A stretch of 32,333 nucleotides of DNA from positions 1 through 32,333 of the forward strand of contig CAITEP010000015.1 of NCBI GenBank assembly GCA_903891475.1. The letters run 5' to 3'. This document shows, in pieces, positions 1-6,399 of this stretch. Source of the stretch: an uncultured Mucilaginibacter sp. (GTDB lineage: Bacteria; Bacteroidota; Bacteroidia; Sphingobacteriales; Sphingobacteriaceae). Under the pieces are notes generated by a model that had not been told where the DNA came from, did not search any database, and saw only the letters and a list, made by a program, of their open reading frames with translations. Positions within the stretch are counted from its first letter, which is position 1, and every line of letters starts with the position of its first letter. The translations under genes and the position numbers were made by a program.

Positions 1-2
1 AT

Positions 3-161
3 ATTTATTTATTGCTCAAAGTAGCCGTTTCCACCAATCTGCAAAGCACCTATAACGCTACAAAAGAATTGATTGCAGGAACTACCTACCAAATACCCAG
101 CACCGAAAATGTAAAGGTGCTGAAATCGGAAATTATCCCACTAAAAACCAATACCAAGTAA
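3..161 (+). CDS. C-terminal end of an unidentified protein (partial)
   Basis: An open frame runs in from the left edge and ends at TAA 159-161, 56 bp before the DUF932 gene and on the same strand. The visible 52 residues end in IIPLKTNTK and are polar, rich in Thr, Lys and Asn. No family is recognisable. A TTG at 12-14 could also start a tiny protein, but a gene cut by the window edge is more likely. Its position suggests co-transcription with the DUF932 gene as part of a mobile-element gene string. Confidence 0.35.
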   Translation: MYLLLKVAVSTNLQSTYNATKELIAGTTYQIPSTENVKVLKSEIIPLKTNTK

Positions 162-217
162 TCAACAAATAATTAATAAACCAAGTAAACAAATAACCAA
201 ATAAAAAAATAACAATC

Positions 218-1255
218 ATGGCACACAATATCAACTTTAACAAAAATACAGGTAAATACAGCTTTATGGGAACGAAGGAAAAAGCATGGCATAATCTAGG
301 GCAAATAGTAACAGACTACCCAACCAGCGGGGAAGCTATCGAATTTGCAGGGCTTGACTATACCGTAGAAAAACGACCGCTTTACACCTTAAACAATCCT
401 GATTTTTTAACAGGCGAGGAAACAAGCCCCAATAAATTAAAGGTTTCTAACTTTTTTGCAACGGTACGCTCCGACACCGACCAAATTTTGGGAATAGTAG
501 GCAAGGATTATCAAATAGTACAGAATAAAGACGCTTTTTCTTTTTTTGATGCCATTGTAGGAGGTGGAGAGGGTATTTTATACGAAACCGCTGGAGCTTT
601 GGGAAACGGAGAGAAAATATTCATTACTGCCAAACTCCCGGGATATATCAGGGTAGGTAATGACGACCTAATCGAAAAATATCTGTTCCTGACTACCAGT
701 CACGACGGATACGGGAGTATAACCGCTGCTTTTACACCTACCCGCATAGTTTGCAATAACACCTTAAACGCTGCTTTAGACAATATGACCAACTGCATCA
801 AAATACGCCATACTCAAAGCGCGCAGGAACGGCTAAAGCAAGCGCATAATGTTATGGGCATATCCAACCGATTGACCGAGGAGCTAGACGTTATTTTTAA
901 CCGCTGGGCTAAAACACCGATTACAGATAAGCAGGTCATCAAATTAATACAGCAAGCCATGGCACCGAGCAAGGAGGTATTTGAAAAAGTACAGGATGAA
1001 AACATGGACGAATACCCAAGCCGTTTTTTAAACACCCTTGAAAAGGTTTGCGATTATGCCTTTAGCAACCAAACCCAGCAAATGCACACCACCAAAGGCA
1101 CACTCTTCGGGGCTTATAATGCTATTACAGGATATCACCAAAACATTAAAGCCTATAAGTCCGAGGAAATAAAACTAAAATCCATACTTTTTGGATCGGG
1201 TTTAAATAAAACACAAACAGCTTTTAATTTGTGTAAGGCTTTTGAGATGAACTAA
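218..1255 (+). CDS. DUF932 phage/plasmid-like protein
   Basis: This 345-residue protein matches the DUF932 / 'phage/plasmid-like protein' family (TIGR03299 type) in length and layout. The N-terminus has the family's MGTKEKAWHNLG-type motif (about residues 18-29), followed by the alternating beta-rich core with KDYQIVQN (about 96-103), SFFDAIVGGG (108-117) and the TTSHDGYGSITAAFTPTRIVCNNTL stretch (about 159-183; key residues SHDG, TPTRIVC, NNTL). The C-terminal part is helical and ends normally. The molecular function of the family is not settled; members sit on plasmids, prophages and integrative elements. The start is ATG 218 after an A-rich leader without a Shine-Dalgarno, as is usual in Bacteroidota. 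A strong terminator follows within 50 bp. It marks the left end of the window as mobile or formerly mobile DNA. Confidence 0.85.
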   Translation: MAHNINFNKNTGKYSFMGTKEKAWHNLGQIVTDYPTSGEAIEFAGLDYTVEKRPLYTLNNPDFLTGEETSPNKLKVSNFFATVRSDTDQILGIVGKDYQIVQNKDAFSFFDAIVGGGEGILYETAGALGNGEKIFITAKLPGYIRVGNDDLIEKYLFLTTSHDGYGSITAAFTPTRIVCNNTLNAALDNMTNCIKIRHTQSAQERLKQAHNVMGISNRLTEELDVIFNRWAKTPITDKQVIKLIQQAMAPSKEVFEKVQDENMDEYPSRFLNTLEKVCDYAFSNQTQQMHTTKGTLFGAYNAITGYHQNIKAYKSEEIKLKSILFGSGLNKTQTAFNLCKAFEMN

Positions 1256-1283
1256 GACTTTTAGGCTTTAGAATAGGTGTTTA

Positions 1284-1306
1284 AAGGGGCGTGAGCCCCT
1301 TTTTTG
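1284..1306 (+). terminator. Rho-independent terminator after the DUF932 gene
   Basis: AAGGGGC (1284-1290) pairs perfectly with GCCCCTT (1295-1301) around a GTGA loop and runs into a T tract. It lies 29 bp past the DUF932 stop codon. The T-tract orientation supports termination of the plus-strand transcript. Confidence 0.85.
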
Positions 1307-1350
1307 GTTTACTGATGTTTTTGATATTTTATGTGAATAATGCTAAAAAA

Positions 1351-1386
1351 CTACTTTTCTTTGCTCCGGCTACAAAGAAGAAGTAG
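1351..1386. repeat. Imperfect palindrome, probable dispersed intergenic repeat
   Basis: CTACTTTTCTTTG (1351-1363) and CAAAGAAGAAGTAG (1373-1386) are inverted copies with one extra base, around a 9-nt loop. The flanks (GCTAAAAAA on the left, CAAAAGAAAAAGCC on the right) look like the low-complexity CTTTTGCTACTTT-type repeats common between genes in Bacteroidota chromosomes. There is only one copy in this window, so dispersal is an inference. Confidence 0.45.
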
Positions 1387-1925
1387 CAAAAGAAAAAGCC
1401 AGTCCTCGACTTTTTGGTGGTAGGCTAGGGGCATAAGGTTGGTTTTTATCATCGTATAAAAAGTGTTGTACCAATTTACTTACGCTTTAGCGTGTTGTGT
1501 CCGTGGACATGCAGCGCCACACCATTCGGCTAAAAAGCCTCATTGGCAGCAATAAAACATCATGCGTAAAGGTGGTGTTATTGCCTACTCTTCCTATTAC
1601 ACAATGCTGTAAATTGCTTACATCATTCATACATTGGCTGTTATTTAATAGGCTAGCATTTAAGCTGAGCAAAAGCAGCAATTTTTTGGGTAATTAGGTG
1701 AATAATTAGATTGTGTCCATCTCTTATAAAATGAACAAGCAAAGTCCTAGCCGCCTTTAGAAACGGAACTATTAGAGGTGCGGTGGTGTTGGTGATGTGA
1801 GAGGCTGTTTTTATTACTTTAAATTGCTTTTTCTGCTAACTCAAAGTTTTAAATTGTGGTTTTTAGACAGGCTATTCCATTCTAAAGTTAATAGGCAATT
1901 TTAAATAAAACCACATGGGTGACCC
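1387..1925. other. Non-coding debris between island genes
   Basis: About 540 bp without a convincing gene. Short open frames on both strands (up to 66 codons near 1487-1697) overlap each other, lack family resemblance and look like chance. The stretch holds a small hairpin (ACGCTTTAGCGT, 1482-1493), the orphan regulon promoter at 1567-1635, and a GC-richer patch near 1917-1940 bordering the next AT-rich gene. Composition changes several times over a short distance, as expected for decayed or recombined mobile DNA. Confidence 0.5.
1567..1635 (-). promoter_or_regulatory. Orphan copy of the shared activator promoter (site A)
   Basis: Read leftward, the 19-bp block at 1617-1635 (AATGTATGAATGATGTAAG) is followed by a 12-bp spacer, the second repeat TTGTGTAAT (1596-1604), 21 bp, and the -7 box CACCTTTA (1567-1574). 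This is the same layout as the six gene-linked copies in the window. The predicted start of transcription is near 1560. Downstream there are only tiny frames: an 18-codon ATG frame ending at 1487, reached through an ATGA overlap from a 7-codon frame. Either the target gene has been lost, or the transcript is a small RNA or encodes a very short peptide. Confidence 0.65.
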
Positions 1926-2129
1926 TTGCGGGAGCGGAGGTATGCTGAAACTTTTGATTCATTTTATCATGGGGCTATAAGTGATGGATTTAAAAGATTA
2001 AAGAAAGATATAAGTCTCCCTGTGAGAGCTGTCCGAAAATTTGTTGCTCCAGAATATGAAAGTTATAAAAGAGTTAAGTTTACAAATGATTCAATAACGC
2101 AAATTGAAAATAAAACAAAAAATTACTGA
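1926..2129 (+). pseudogene. Hypothetical fragment, probable 5' part of a frameshifted gene
   Basis: An open frame of 67 codons with only a TTG as possible start and an in-frame stop just upstream (1920-1922). The product from YAETFDSFYHGAISDGF onward is basic and helical, and its AT-rich codon use matches the next gene, so the frame looks protein-coding. It ends in the A-rich tract near 2110-2129, where the next frame (from 2104) continues in the +1 phase. Joining the two at that A tract gives one continuous helical protein of about 235 residues. I recognise no family. It may be the 3' remainder of a larger gene truncated at about 1920. Confidence 0.4.
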
Positions 2130-2637
2130 TTCGATTTATCAAGAGGAGGCATTAAAAAAAATCCATAATGATTCATTATCTATAATAAAACAAAGAATTG
2201 ATGACTCAATTTTAAATAACAATATAAAAAAGGAAGATTCCCTTAGAAGAAATTTGAAGCTATTTGACGTTTATAAGGAAGGAATTGTTATTAAAATGAA
2301 TGAGGATGGACATGGGCTTATAATGTCATTTTTAAAACAAATTAGCATAAATGATATCAAAGGCATTTCCAATCCAACAGACAAAATTCTTAATGATTTA
2401 AGTATGGAAGGATGGGTATTGCCAAAGGAAGATTCTGAAGAAATTAAAATTTTTAAAAAAGCATACAATAATGAAGATTTTAGAATGAAATTTATGGGTT
2501 CAAAAGAAAAAAAGTTTCTTAGATTATTTGTGTTAACGGATGCTAACAAGGTTTGGCCATTTTTTATTGGTGTATCTGTTCTGGATTCATTTAGACACCC
2601 TACTGATCTATATTTTTGGGGAATTAAGAAATATTGA
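2104..2637 (+). CDS. Hypothetical protein, probable 3' part of a frameshifted gene
   Basis: A 177-codon frame starting at TTG 2104. The first 70 residues are polar and helical (DSIYQEEALKKIHND, IDDSILNNNIKKEDS). The second half is mixed alpha/beta and ends with a hydrophobic, aromatic segment (KVWPFFIGVSVLD ... LYFWGIKKY). No ATG start with a plausible ribosome site exists near the 5' end, and the frame overlaps the preceding one by 26 bp in an A-rich tract, so it may depend on a frameshift or be the rest of a broken gene. The low-GC, Lys/Asn/Ile-rich codon use matches the neighbouring island genes. No function can be assigned. Confidence 0.5.
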   Translation: MKIKQKITDSIYQEEALKKIHNDSLSIIKQRIDDSILNNNIKKEDSLRRNLKLFDVYKEGIVIKMNEDGHGLIMSFLKQISINDIKGISNPTDKILNDLSMEGWVLPKEDSEEIKIFKKAYNNEDFRMKFMGSKEKKFLRLFVLTDANKVWPFFIGVSVLDSFRHPTDLYFWGIKKY

Positions 2638-2685
2638 ACTCTTAATAGAAATAGTATTCACAAAAACCATAAACGTATAAACCCC

Positions 2686-3141
2686 CTAAATTTTATTAAT
2701 TATATAATTTGGAACCAAAGATAATAACCCATCTCCATGTTGAAAATTGCAAATTCCAGAATTCTGTAATATGTATTTGATTGGGATTATTCTTCGAAAT
2801 ACCCAATCACCAATTTCATAACCATAGACCATTGATCCGATGTAACCTTCTATTGAATCGCTTGCTAGTCCTTCGCCCAATTTAAAATTTAAAGCATTTC
2901 CAAATTGGCGGGTTTTGTTAACATCTTTATATAAAAAGTTAATCACTAAATTAAAAACGTGTAAAGATAAAAATGGCTTGTCCCCTAGGTTATCCACCTT
3001 AACCCCGGTAATAACGCCTTCCTCTTTAATGACCCACCAATGGAAACTATTTCCATTATTCATAATTATTTCTATCGGAGCATCATTAGAATTAGCTAAA
3101 AATCTAGCAAATAGTTGTAAATAATTTTCAAGTTCATTCAT
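2686..3141 (-). CDS. Hypothetical protein paired with the OGG-like gene
   Basis: 151 residues from ATG 3141 (start MNELENYLQLFARFLANS). The N-terminal helix is followed by strands (PIEIIMNN, SFHWWVIKEEGVITGVKVDN), then a Gly/Trp-containing beta-rich C-terminal half (GYIGSMVYGYEIGDWVFRRIIP). There is no signal peptide or membrane segment, so a soluble cytoplasmic protein is likely. Its start lies 4 bp after the stop of the upstream gene at 3146-3889, so the two are surely co-transcribed and probably translationally coupled. It is AT-rich like its partner. I recognise no family; the obvious guess is an accessory or inhibitor subunit of the upstream protein. Confidence 0.65.
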   Translation of the reverse strand: MNELENYLQLFARFLANSNDAPIEIIMNNGNSFHWWVIKEEGVITGVKVDNLGDKPFLSLHVFNLVINFLYKDVNKTRQFGNALNFKLGEGLASDSIEGYIGSMVYGYEIGDWVFRRIIPIKYILQNSGICNFQHGDGLLSLVPNYIINKI

Positions 3142-3145
3142 GATT

Positions 3146-3889
3146 TTAATTTATGCTTTTAAAATAATCATTTAGCTTAGCAATAATTGTAATGCGGGGA
3201 TTTTGAAAGCCATATCTATTTTCTCTAATACCCCATCCGAACATCAGTTCTTCAAATCGAGCCGGCGATATTGATAAATCATTAGAGAGCTTAAATATTA
3301 ACTCATTATAATAAACGTATATTTTTGAGTTAATATTTTCATATTTTACTGTAAATCCATTTTGCACTTTAGAAGTTAATTTGGTTGTTAATTCAATATT
3401 TTTATGACTTGTTTCAATCATTAAAGCGCAAAATGCCAAAATAGCCCATTTATCCATTATAAGCATTTTAGATGGCGTGTCAGCTCCATATGAGTAAAAG
3501 TGAAGAAATTTAGTAAAATACGCAAAACCTATATTATCTATTTTCAAGTCGCTAGGCATATTAAATTTATTAAAGATTTCTTCGATGCCATCATTTTCAA
3601 TCGTTTTTATAAAAGCATTCGAATAACTATTAAAATCGTTTATGCCGGTTATTAAACCTTCTGAGTTAATGTTTCTTTTGAATCTCCCAACGACCCTATC
3701 AAAATTACCCCAATTAAGTGTTTGAATTAAAAATTGCCTTAACATTTTCGGAAATAATTCGGCATCGTTACGAAAAAATTGGGCGTCACGAGCAAATTTA
3801 TAAATATCTTTACGTGTTAAGTTGTTTGCAAATATGCCTTGATGATACCGATTTTCATCATTTTGTTTTATTAATTTTATTAATGTCAT
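3146..3889 (-). CDS. Candidate OGG-like (8-oxoguanine glycosylase fold) protein
   Basis: 247 residues from ATG 3889, predicted mostly helical and soluble. The central motif GFAYFTKFLHFYSYG (about 121-135) followed by KMLIMDKWAILAFCAL (about 140-155) resembles the 'YFTK-L-F ... ILDxxV' signature I associate with the OGG-fold family found in bacterial accessory islands. In that scheme the Lys of FTK and the Asp of IMDKW would be the active-site pair. This is recalled similarity, not a database match. The C-terminus has a further helical segment (SPARFEELMFGWGIRENRYG). The gene is the first of a two-gene operon with the 151-residue protein downstream. Its low GC content and position beside a DUF932 gene and debris suggest horizontal acquisition. 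A DNA-repair or defence role is inference. Confidence 0.45.
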   Translation of the reverse strand: MTLIKLIKQNDENRYHQGIFANNLTRKDIYKFARDAQFFRNDAELFPKMLRQFLIQTLNWGNFDRVVGRFKRNINSEGLITGINDFNSYSNAFIKTIENDGIEEIFNKFNMPSDLKIDNIGFAYFTKFLHFYSYGADTPSKMLIMDKWAILAFCALMIETSHKNIELTTKLTSKVQNGFTVKYENINSKIYVYYNELIFKLSNDLSISPARFEELMFGWGIRENRYGFQNPRITIIAKLNDYFKSIN

Positions 3890-4095
3890 AAGATATAAAC
3901 ATATTGTTTAATTCCGATAAAACCATTAATAATTTATATTCGTGCTGTATGAAACACGGTGTCTAAAGTTTTTTAAGTTTAAAGACCCATGCCTAGAGTT
4001 TATATCTCCACCAATAAAATCATCATTTAAAAAAAAGGCATGCACCCTTAATCAACCAACAACAAAAAACACCCTCAACCTACAACATCCAACCT

Positions 4096-4854
4096 TCAAC
4101 CCATATTAAGGCAAGCAATAATAGCAACTATCCCCCTCTTGGTTTCCTGTATGGTGTCTACCTGTATGCAGGCTACGCCAGTGGTGGTGGCGGGGTAATC
4201 GTTTCCGCCTTTAAAAAGCGCGTCGCCAATGTAGATGACGCGTTTGGTTTTTATGTGTAATATATCGTGCAGTTTATGAATGCCATAGGCCTTGTCGATC
4301 CCCAGTTTGGTAACATCAATGGAGGTGGCGCCACCCATATTTACCGCATAAGCCGAAAGCGACTGATGGAGGAGGGCTGTGATGATTTTACGCTTGGCAA
4401 AATCAGGGTCGAAAGCCTTCTTGGCTTCCAGCGGTGCCTGCTGCCCCAATGCCGAAAAGGTGATCTGACTGCCACGGTCTTCAATTTGTTCGCCCCAGGT
4501 TTTTTCAATTTTCAATCCCGATTCGGCTACGGCTTTTTGCAAGGCTGCTATAATAGTTACCGACTCGGCAGGGGTAAAGTTCTCGGCATATAAAAGCTTC
4601 CAGCCCGCATTGTATTCATAATACTTGGTGCCGCAGGTAGGCAATATCACCAGGTTTTTTAAATATTTACGCTGGTGCAGTTGCCCCAGCACCTGCTGCT
4701 GAAACTGCGGCCAATCGCCCCCCGAAATAATGGCAACATGGGTAAGCCGCATCAAGGAGTTGAGTAGTGCGCCCATCTCCGGGTCTATCGCCGCTTTGCT
4801 TTCGGCCAGGGTGCCATCCAAATCAAACACCACCAAATTTTTAAGTTTCTTCAT
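4096..4854 (-). CDS. HAD-IIB family hydrolase (phosphomannomutase/sugar-phosphatase-like)
   Basis: 252 residues. HAD motif I is VVFDLDGTLAES (Asp11 nucleophile, Asp13 acid/base). Motif II is the Ser of AIISGGDWPQF (about 41-51). A lysine-containing SIDVTKLGIDKAYGI motif lies near 190, and motif IV is YIGDALFKGGNDYP near 210-222. The cap inserted between motifs II and IV, with the GGATSIDVTKLGIDK pattern, is the C2b type seen in eukaryotic-type phosphomannomutases and sugar-phosphate phosphatases; the substrate cannot be read from sequence. The enzyme should be cytoplasmic. The start (MKKLKNLVVFDLDG) puts motif I at the usual distance from the N-terminus. It is monocistronic, with regulon promoter B only about 20 bp upstream of its ATG. 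The neighbouring aldolase carries the same promoter type, which suggests a shared role in sugar-phosphate metabolism. Confidence 0.8.
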   Translation of the reverse strand: MKKLKNLVVFDLDGTLAESKAAIDPEMGALLNSLMRLTHVAIISGGDWPQFQQQVLGQLHQRKYLKNLVILPTCGTKYYEYNAGWKLLYAENFTPAESVTIIAALQKAVAESGLKIEKTWGEQIEDRGSQITFSALGQQAPLEAKKAFDPDFAKRKIITALLHQSLSAYAVNMGGATSIDVTKLGIDKAYGIHKLHDILHIKTKRVIYIGDALFKGGNDYPATTTGVACIQVDTIQETKRGIVAIIACLNMG

Positions 4855-4879
4855 CGCTTTAACAGTTTAACGTAGGCTA

Positions 4880-4948
4880 TAAAGGTGCTTACAAATGCTT
4901 TTTAAAGTATTACACTATTTGGGGAAAGGATTACATTATTCACATATT
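4880..4948 (-). promoter_or_regulatory. Shared activator promoter upstream of the HAD gene (site B)
   Basis: Read leftward: block AATATGTGAATAATGTAAT (4930-4948), 12-bp spacer, repeat TAGTGTAAT (4909-4917), 21 bp, -7 box CACCTTTA (4880-4887). The predicted start of transcription is near 4873, giving a leader of about 20 nt to the ATG at 4854. The block has two deviations from the majority sequence, so it is the most divergent gene-linked copy, but the spacings are kept. Confidence 0.7.
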
Positions 4949-4950
4949 TT

Positions 4951-4989
4951 TTATTTATTGATTTATTGAATTATTGATTTATTGATTGT
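4951..4989. repeat. Short AT-rich tandem repeat
   Basis: Imperfect iterations of ATTTATTG/AATTATTG (unit about 8-9 bp) lie directly upstream of promoter B. Low-complexity DNA of this kind could be intrinsically curved or prone to slippage. The remaining DNA up to the aldolase stop codon is G/T-rich on the plus strand and shows no gene. Confidence 0.5.
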
Positions 4990-5123
4990 TGGATGGGTTG
5001 CTTTTTTTGGTTGAAGGTTGTGCGTTGTGGGGGTTTTGGGGTTGTTCTACATATTTAATTTGGTTAATGGTTTCAATTGTAGTTGGAAAAGGGGGTTGAT
5101 GCGGGTTATGTTGACCCTGTCTT

Positions 5124-6143
5124 TTATTTTTCCATTTCTATTGTATATTCCCCTTTGCGGGCGGCAGTGTTGCTTTTAGCCCTGTGCAGCAGGGCTTGTT
5201 GTGCTGCTGGGATATTGGCTTCCTCGCCTTTCCAAATTTCTAGGGCGGGTTGTTGTATGGCCCGCGCGAAGGAAAAACTTAAATCCCAAGGCAACTTTAA
5301 TTTATGCTGACTGTTCATGGCATTTAAACGCTCTGTTGCCAGTTGCGCAGCTTGTCCGCCCGACAAGAAAGCGATCCCCGGCACAGCCGCCGGAACATTG
5401 CGCAACAAGCATTTTAAAGTAGCATTAGCTACCACCCGAACAGTGGGTTGCGTTGTACAGCTAATACCGGCAAGTACCATATTGGGCTTTAGGATGATGC
5501 CTTCCAGCATCACGTTTTGCAAATACAGTTCCTTAAATACCGCTCGTAATGATTCCTCGGTAACATCGGCACATTGGTGTATGGTATGCTCGCCCTCCAT
5601 CAAGAGCTCCATCTCCACAATAGGCACCAAACCAACCTCCTGACACAAGGCCGCATACCTTGCCAGTGCCTGCGCATTGGCGGCTATACAGCCCATGCTG
5701 GGCAAAATGTCGTTGGTGGTAATTACGCCTCGCCATTTGGCAAAACGAGCACCCATTAAAACATATTCTTTTAATCGATCGCGTAAACCGTCTAAGCCCT
5801 CGGTTACCTTTTCGTCGGGATGGCCGGCTAAGTCTTTTGCTCCTAGGTCGACCTTTATGCCCGGTAGCATGCCTGCATCCAGTATTGCTTTTATAAATGG
5901 TGTACCGTCTTTTTTTTGCTGACGGATGGTTTCATCATACAAAATCAATCCGCTAATATAATTTTCGATATCGGGGGTGGTAATAATCAGCTCCCTATAA
6001 GCTCGCCTAAAATCTACCGTTTGCGGAATGCCTAAAGCAGCAAAACGCTTGTTGCAGGTATTGGTGCTTTCGTCCATCGCCAAAATACCTTTGCTATTAG
6101 CAAGTAATGCCTTGGCGGTAGCCATCAATGCTTGCTCATTCAT
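5124..6143 (-). CDS. Class I fructose-bisphosphate aldolase
   Basis: 339 residues of the eukaryotic-type class I (Schiff-base) aldolase family, which interconverts fructose 1,6-bisphosphate with dihydroxyacetone phosphate and glyceraldehyde 3-phosphate. Seen in order: GILAMDESTNTCNKRF near the N-terminus, GIKVDLGAK (active-site Lys of the KVD motif), ARFAKWRGV (Lys), EMELLMEGEHT, and ILKPNMVLAG with the Schiff-base lysine, then FLSGGQ. ATG 6143 is chosen over the in-frame ATG at 6200 because the family N-terminus (MNEQALMATAKALLA) begins there and a GGGAGG ribosome site, rare in this window, precedes it. The longer frame would add 19 unrelated residues. It is monocistronic under regulon promoter E. 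Class I enzymes often supplement a housekeeping class II aldolase in bacteria, so conditional expression fits. Confidence 0.92.
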   Translation of the reverse strand: MNEQALMATAKALLANSKGILAMDESTNTCNKRFAALGIPQTVDFRRAYRELIITTPDIENYISGLILYDETIRQQKKDGTPFIKAILDAGMLPGIKVDLGAKDLAGHPDEKVTEGLDGLRDRLKEYVLMGARFAKWRGVITTNDILPSMGCIAANAQALARYAALCQEVGLVPIVEMELLMEGEHTIHQCADVTEESLRAVFKELYLQNVMLEGIILKPNMVLAGISCTTQPTVRVVANATLKCLLRNVPAAVPGIAFLSGGQAAQLATERLNAMNSQHKLKLPWDLSFSFARAIQQPALEIWKGEEANIPAAQQALLHRAKSNTAARKGEYTIEMEK

Positions 6144-6262
6144 GGTAGCTACCTCCCATAAAGTAATAAATAGCGTAAAAATCGGTCGTGCAACCTTCAA
6201 TAAATAGCTTACGGATAATCAGGGCTTTATAACTCATCATATTTTTATTAAAATACCTGATA

Positions 6263-6330
6263 TAAAGATGCTTAACCTATATTGAACCCTGTTACATAAC
6301 TAATTATAAATATTACATCATTCACACATT
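6263..6330 (-). promoter_or_regulatory. Shared activator promoter upstream of the aldolase (site E)
   Basis: Read leftward: AATGTGTGAATGATGTAAT (6312-6330), 12-bp spacer, TTATGTAAC (6291-6299), 20 bp, -7 box CATCTTTA (6263-6270). The 19-bp block is identical to that of site D in front of the alcohol dehydrogenase 23 kb away. The predicted start near 6256 gives a leader of roughly 110 nt, longer than at the other copies. Confidence 0.8.
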
Positions 6331-6399
6331 TACACCGTTAGATGATGTTGTGCGAAGTTGAAATTAGCTATAATTTTAGAGCATGATTTTAAGCTACCC

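Noticed and set aside
1497..1697. Overlapping small frames on both strands at 1487-1697
   Set aside because: They overlap each other and the orphan promoter, have no plausible ribosome site and no recognisable product.
1915..1980. A short frame reading MGDPCGSGGMLKL, reminiscent of the DPxCGSGG motif of type I restriction methylases
   Set aside because: It is only 21 codons, lacks one residue of the motif and has no further methylase sequence on either side. Chance or a tiny relic cannot be told apart.
3961..3990. Weak inverted repeat GTCTAAA/TTTAAAGAC as a terminator or operator
   Set aside because: The arms pair imperfectly and there is no T tract or conserved spacing to a gene.
4090..5020. 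Inverted copies of CAACCTTCAACC (4090-4101 and 5009-5020) flanking the HAD gene, as a possible mobile-element boundary
   Set aside because: The copies are 12 bp of low-complexity AAC/TTC sequence and one overlaps the HAD stop codon. No transposase or target duplication is present.
5533..5922. Plus- and minus-strand frames inside the aldolase gene
   Set aside because: They are shadows of a clearly coding frame with all aldolase motifs.
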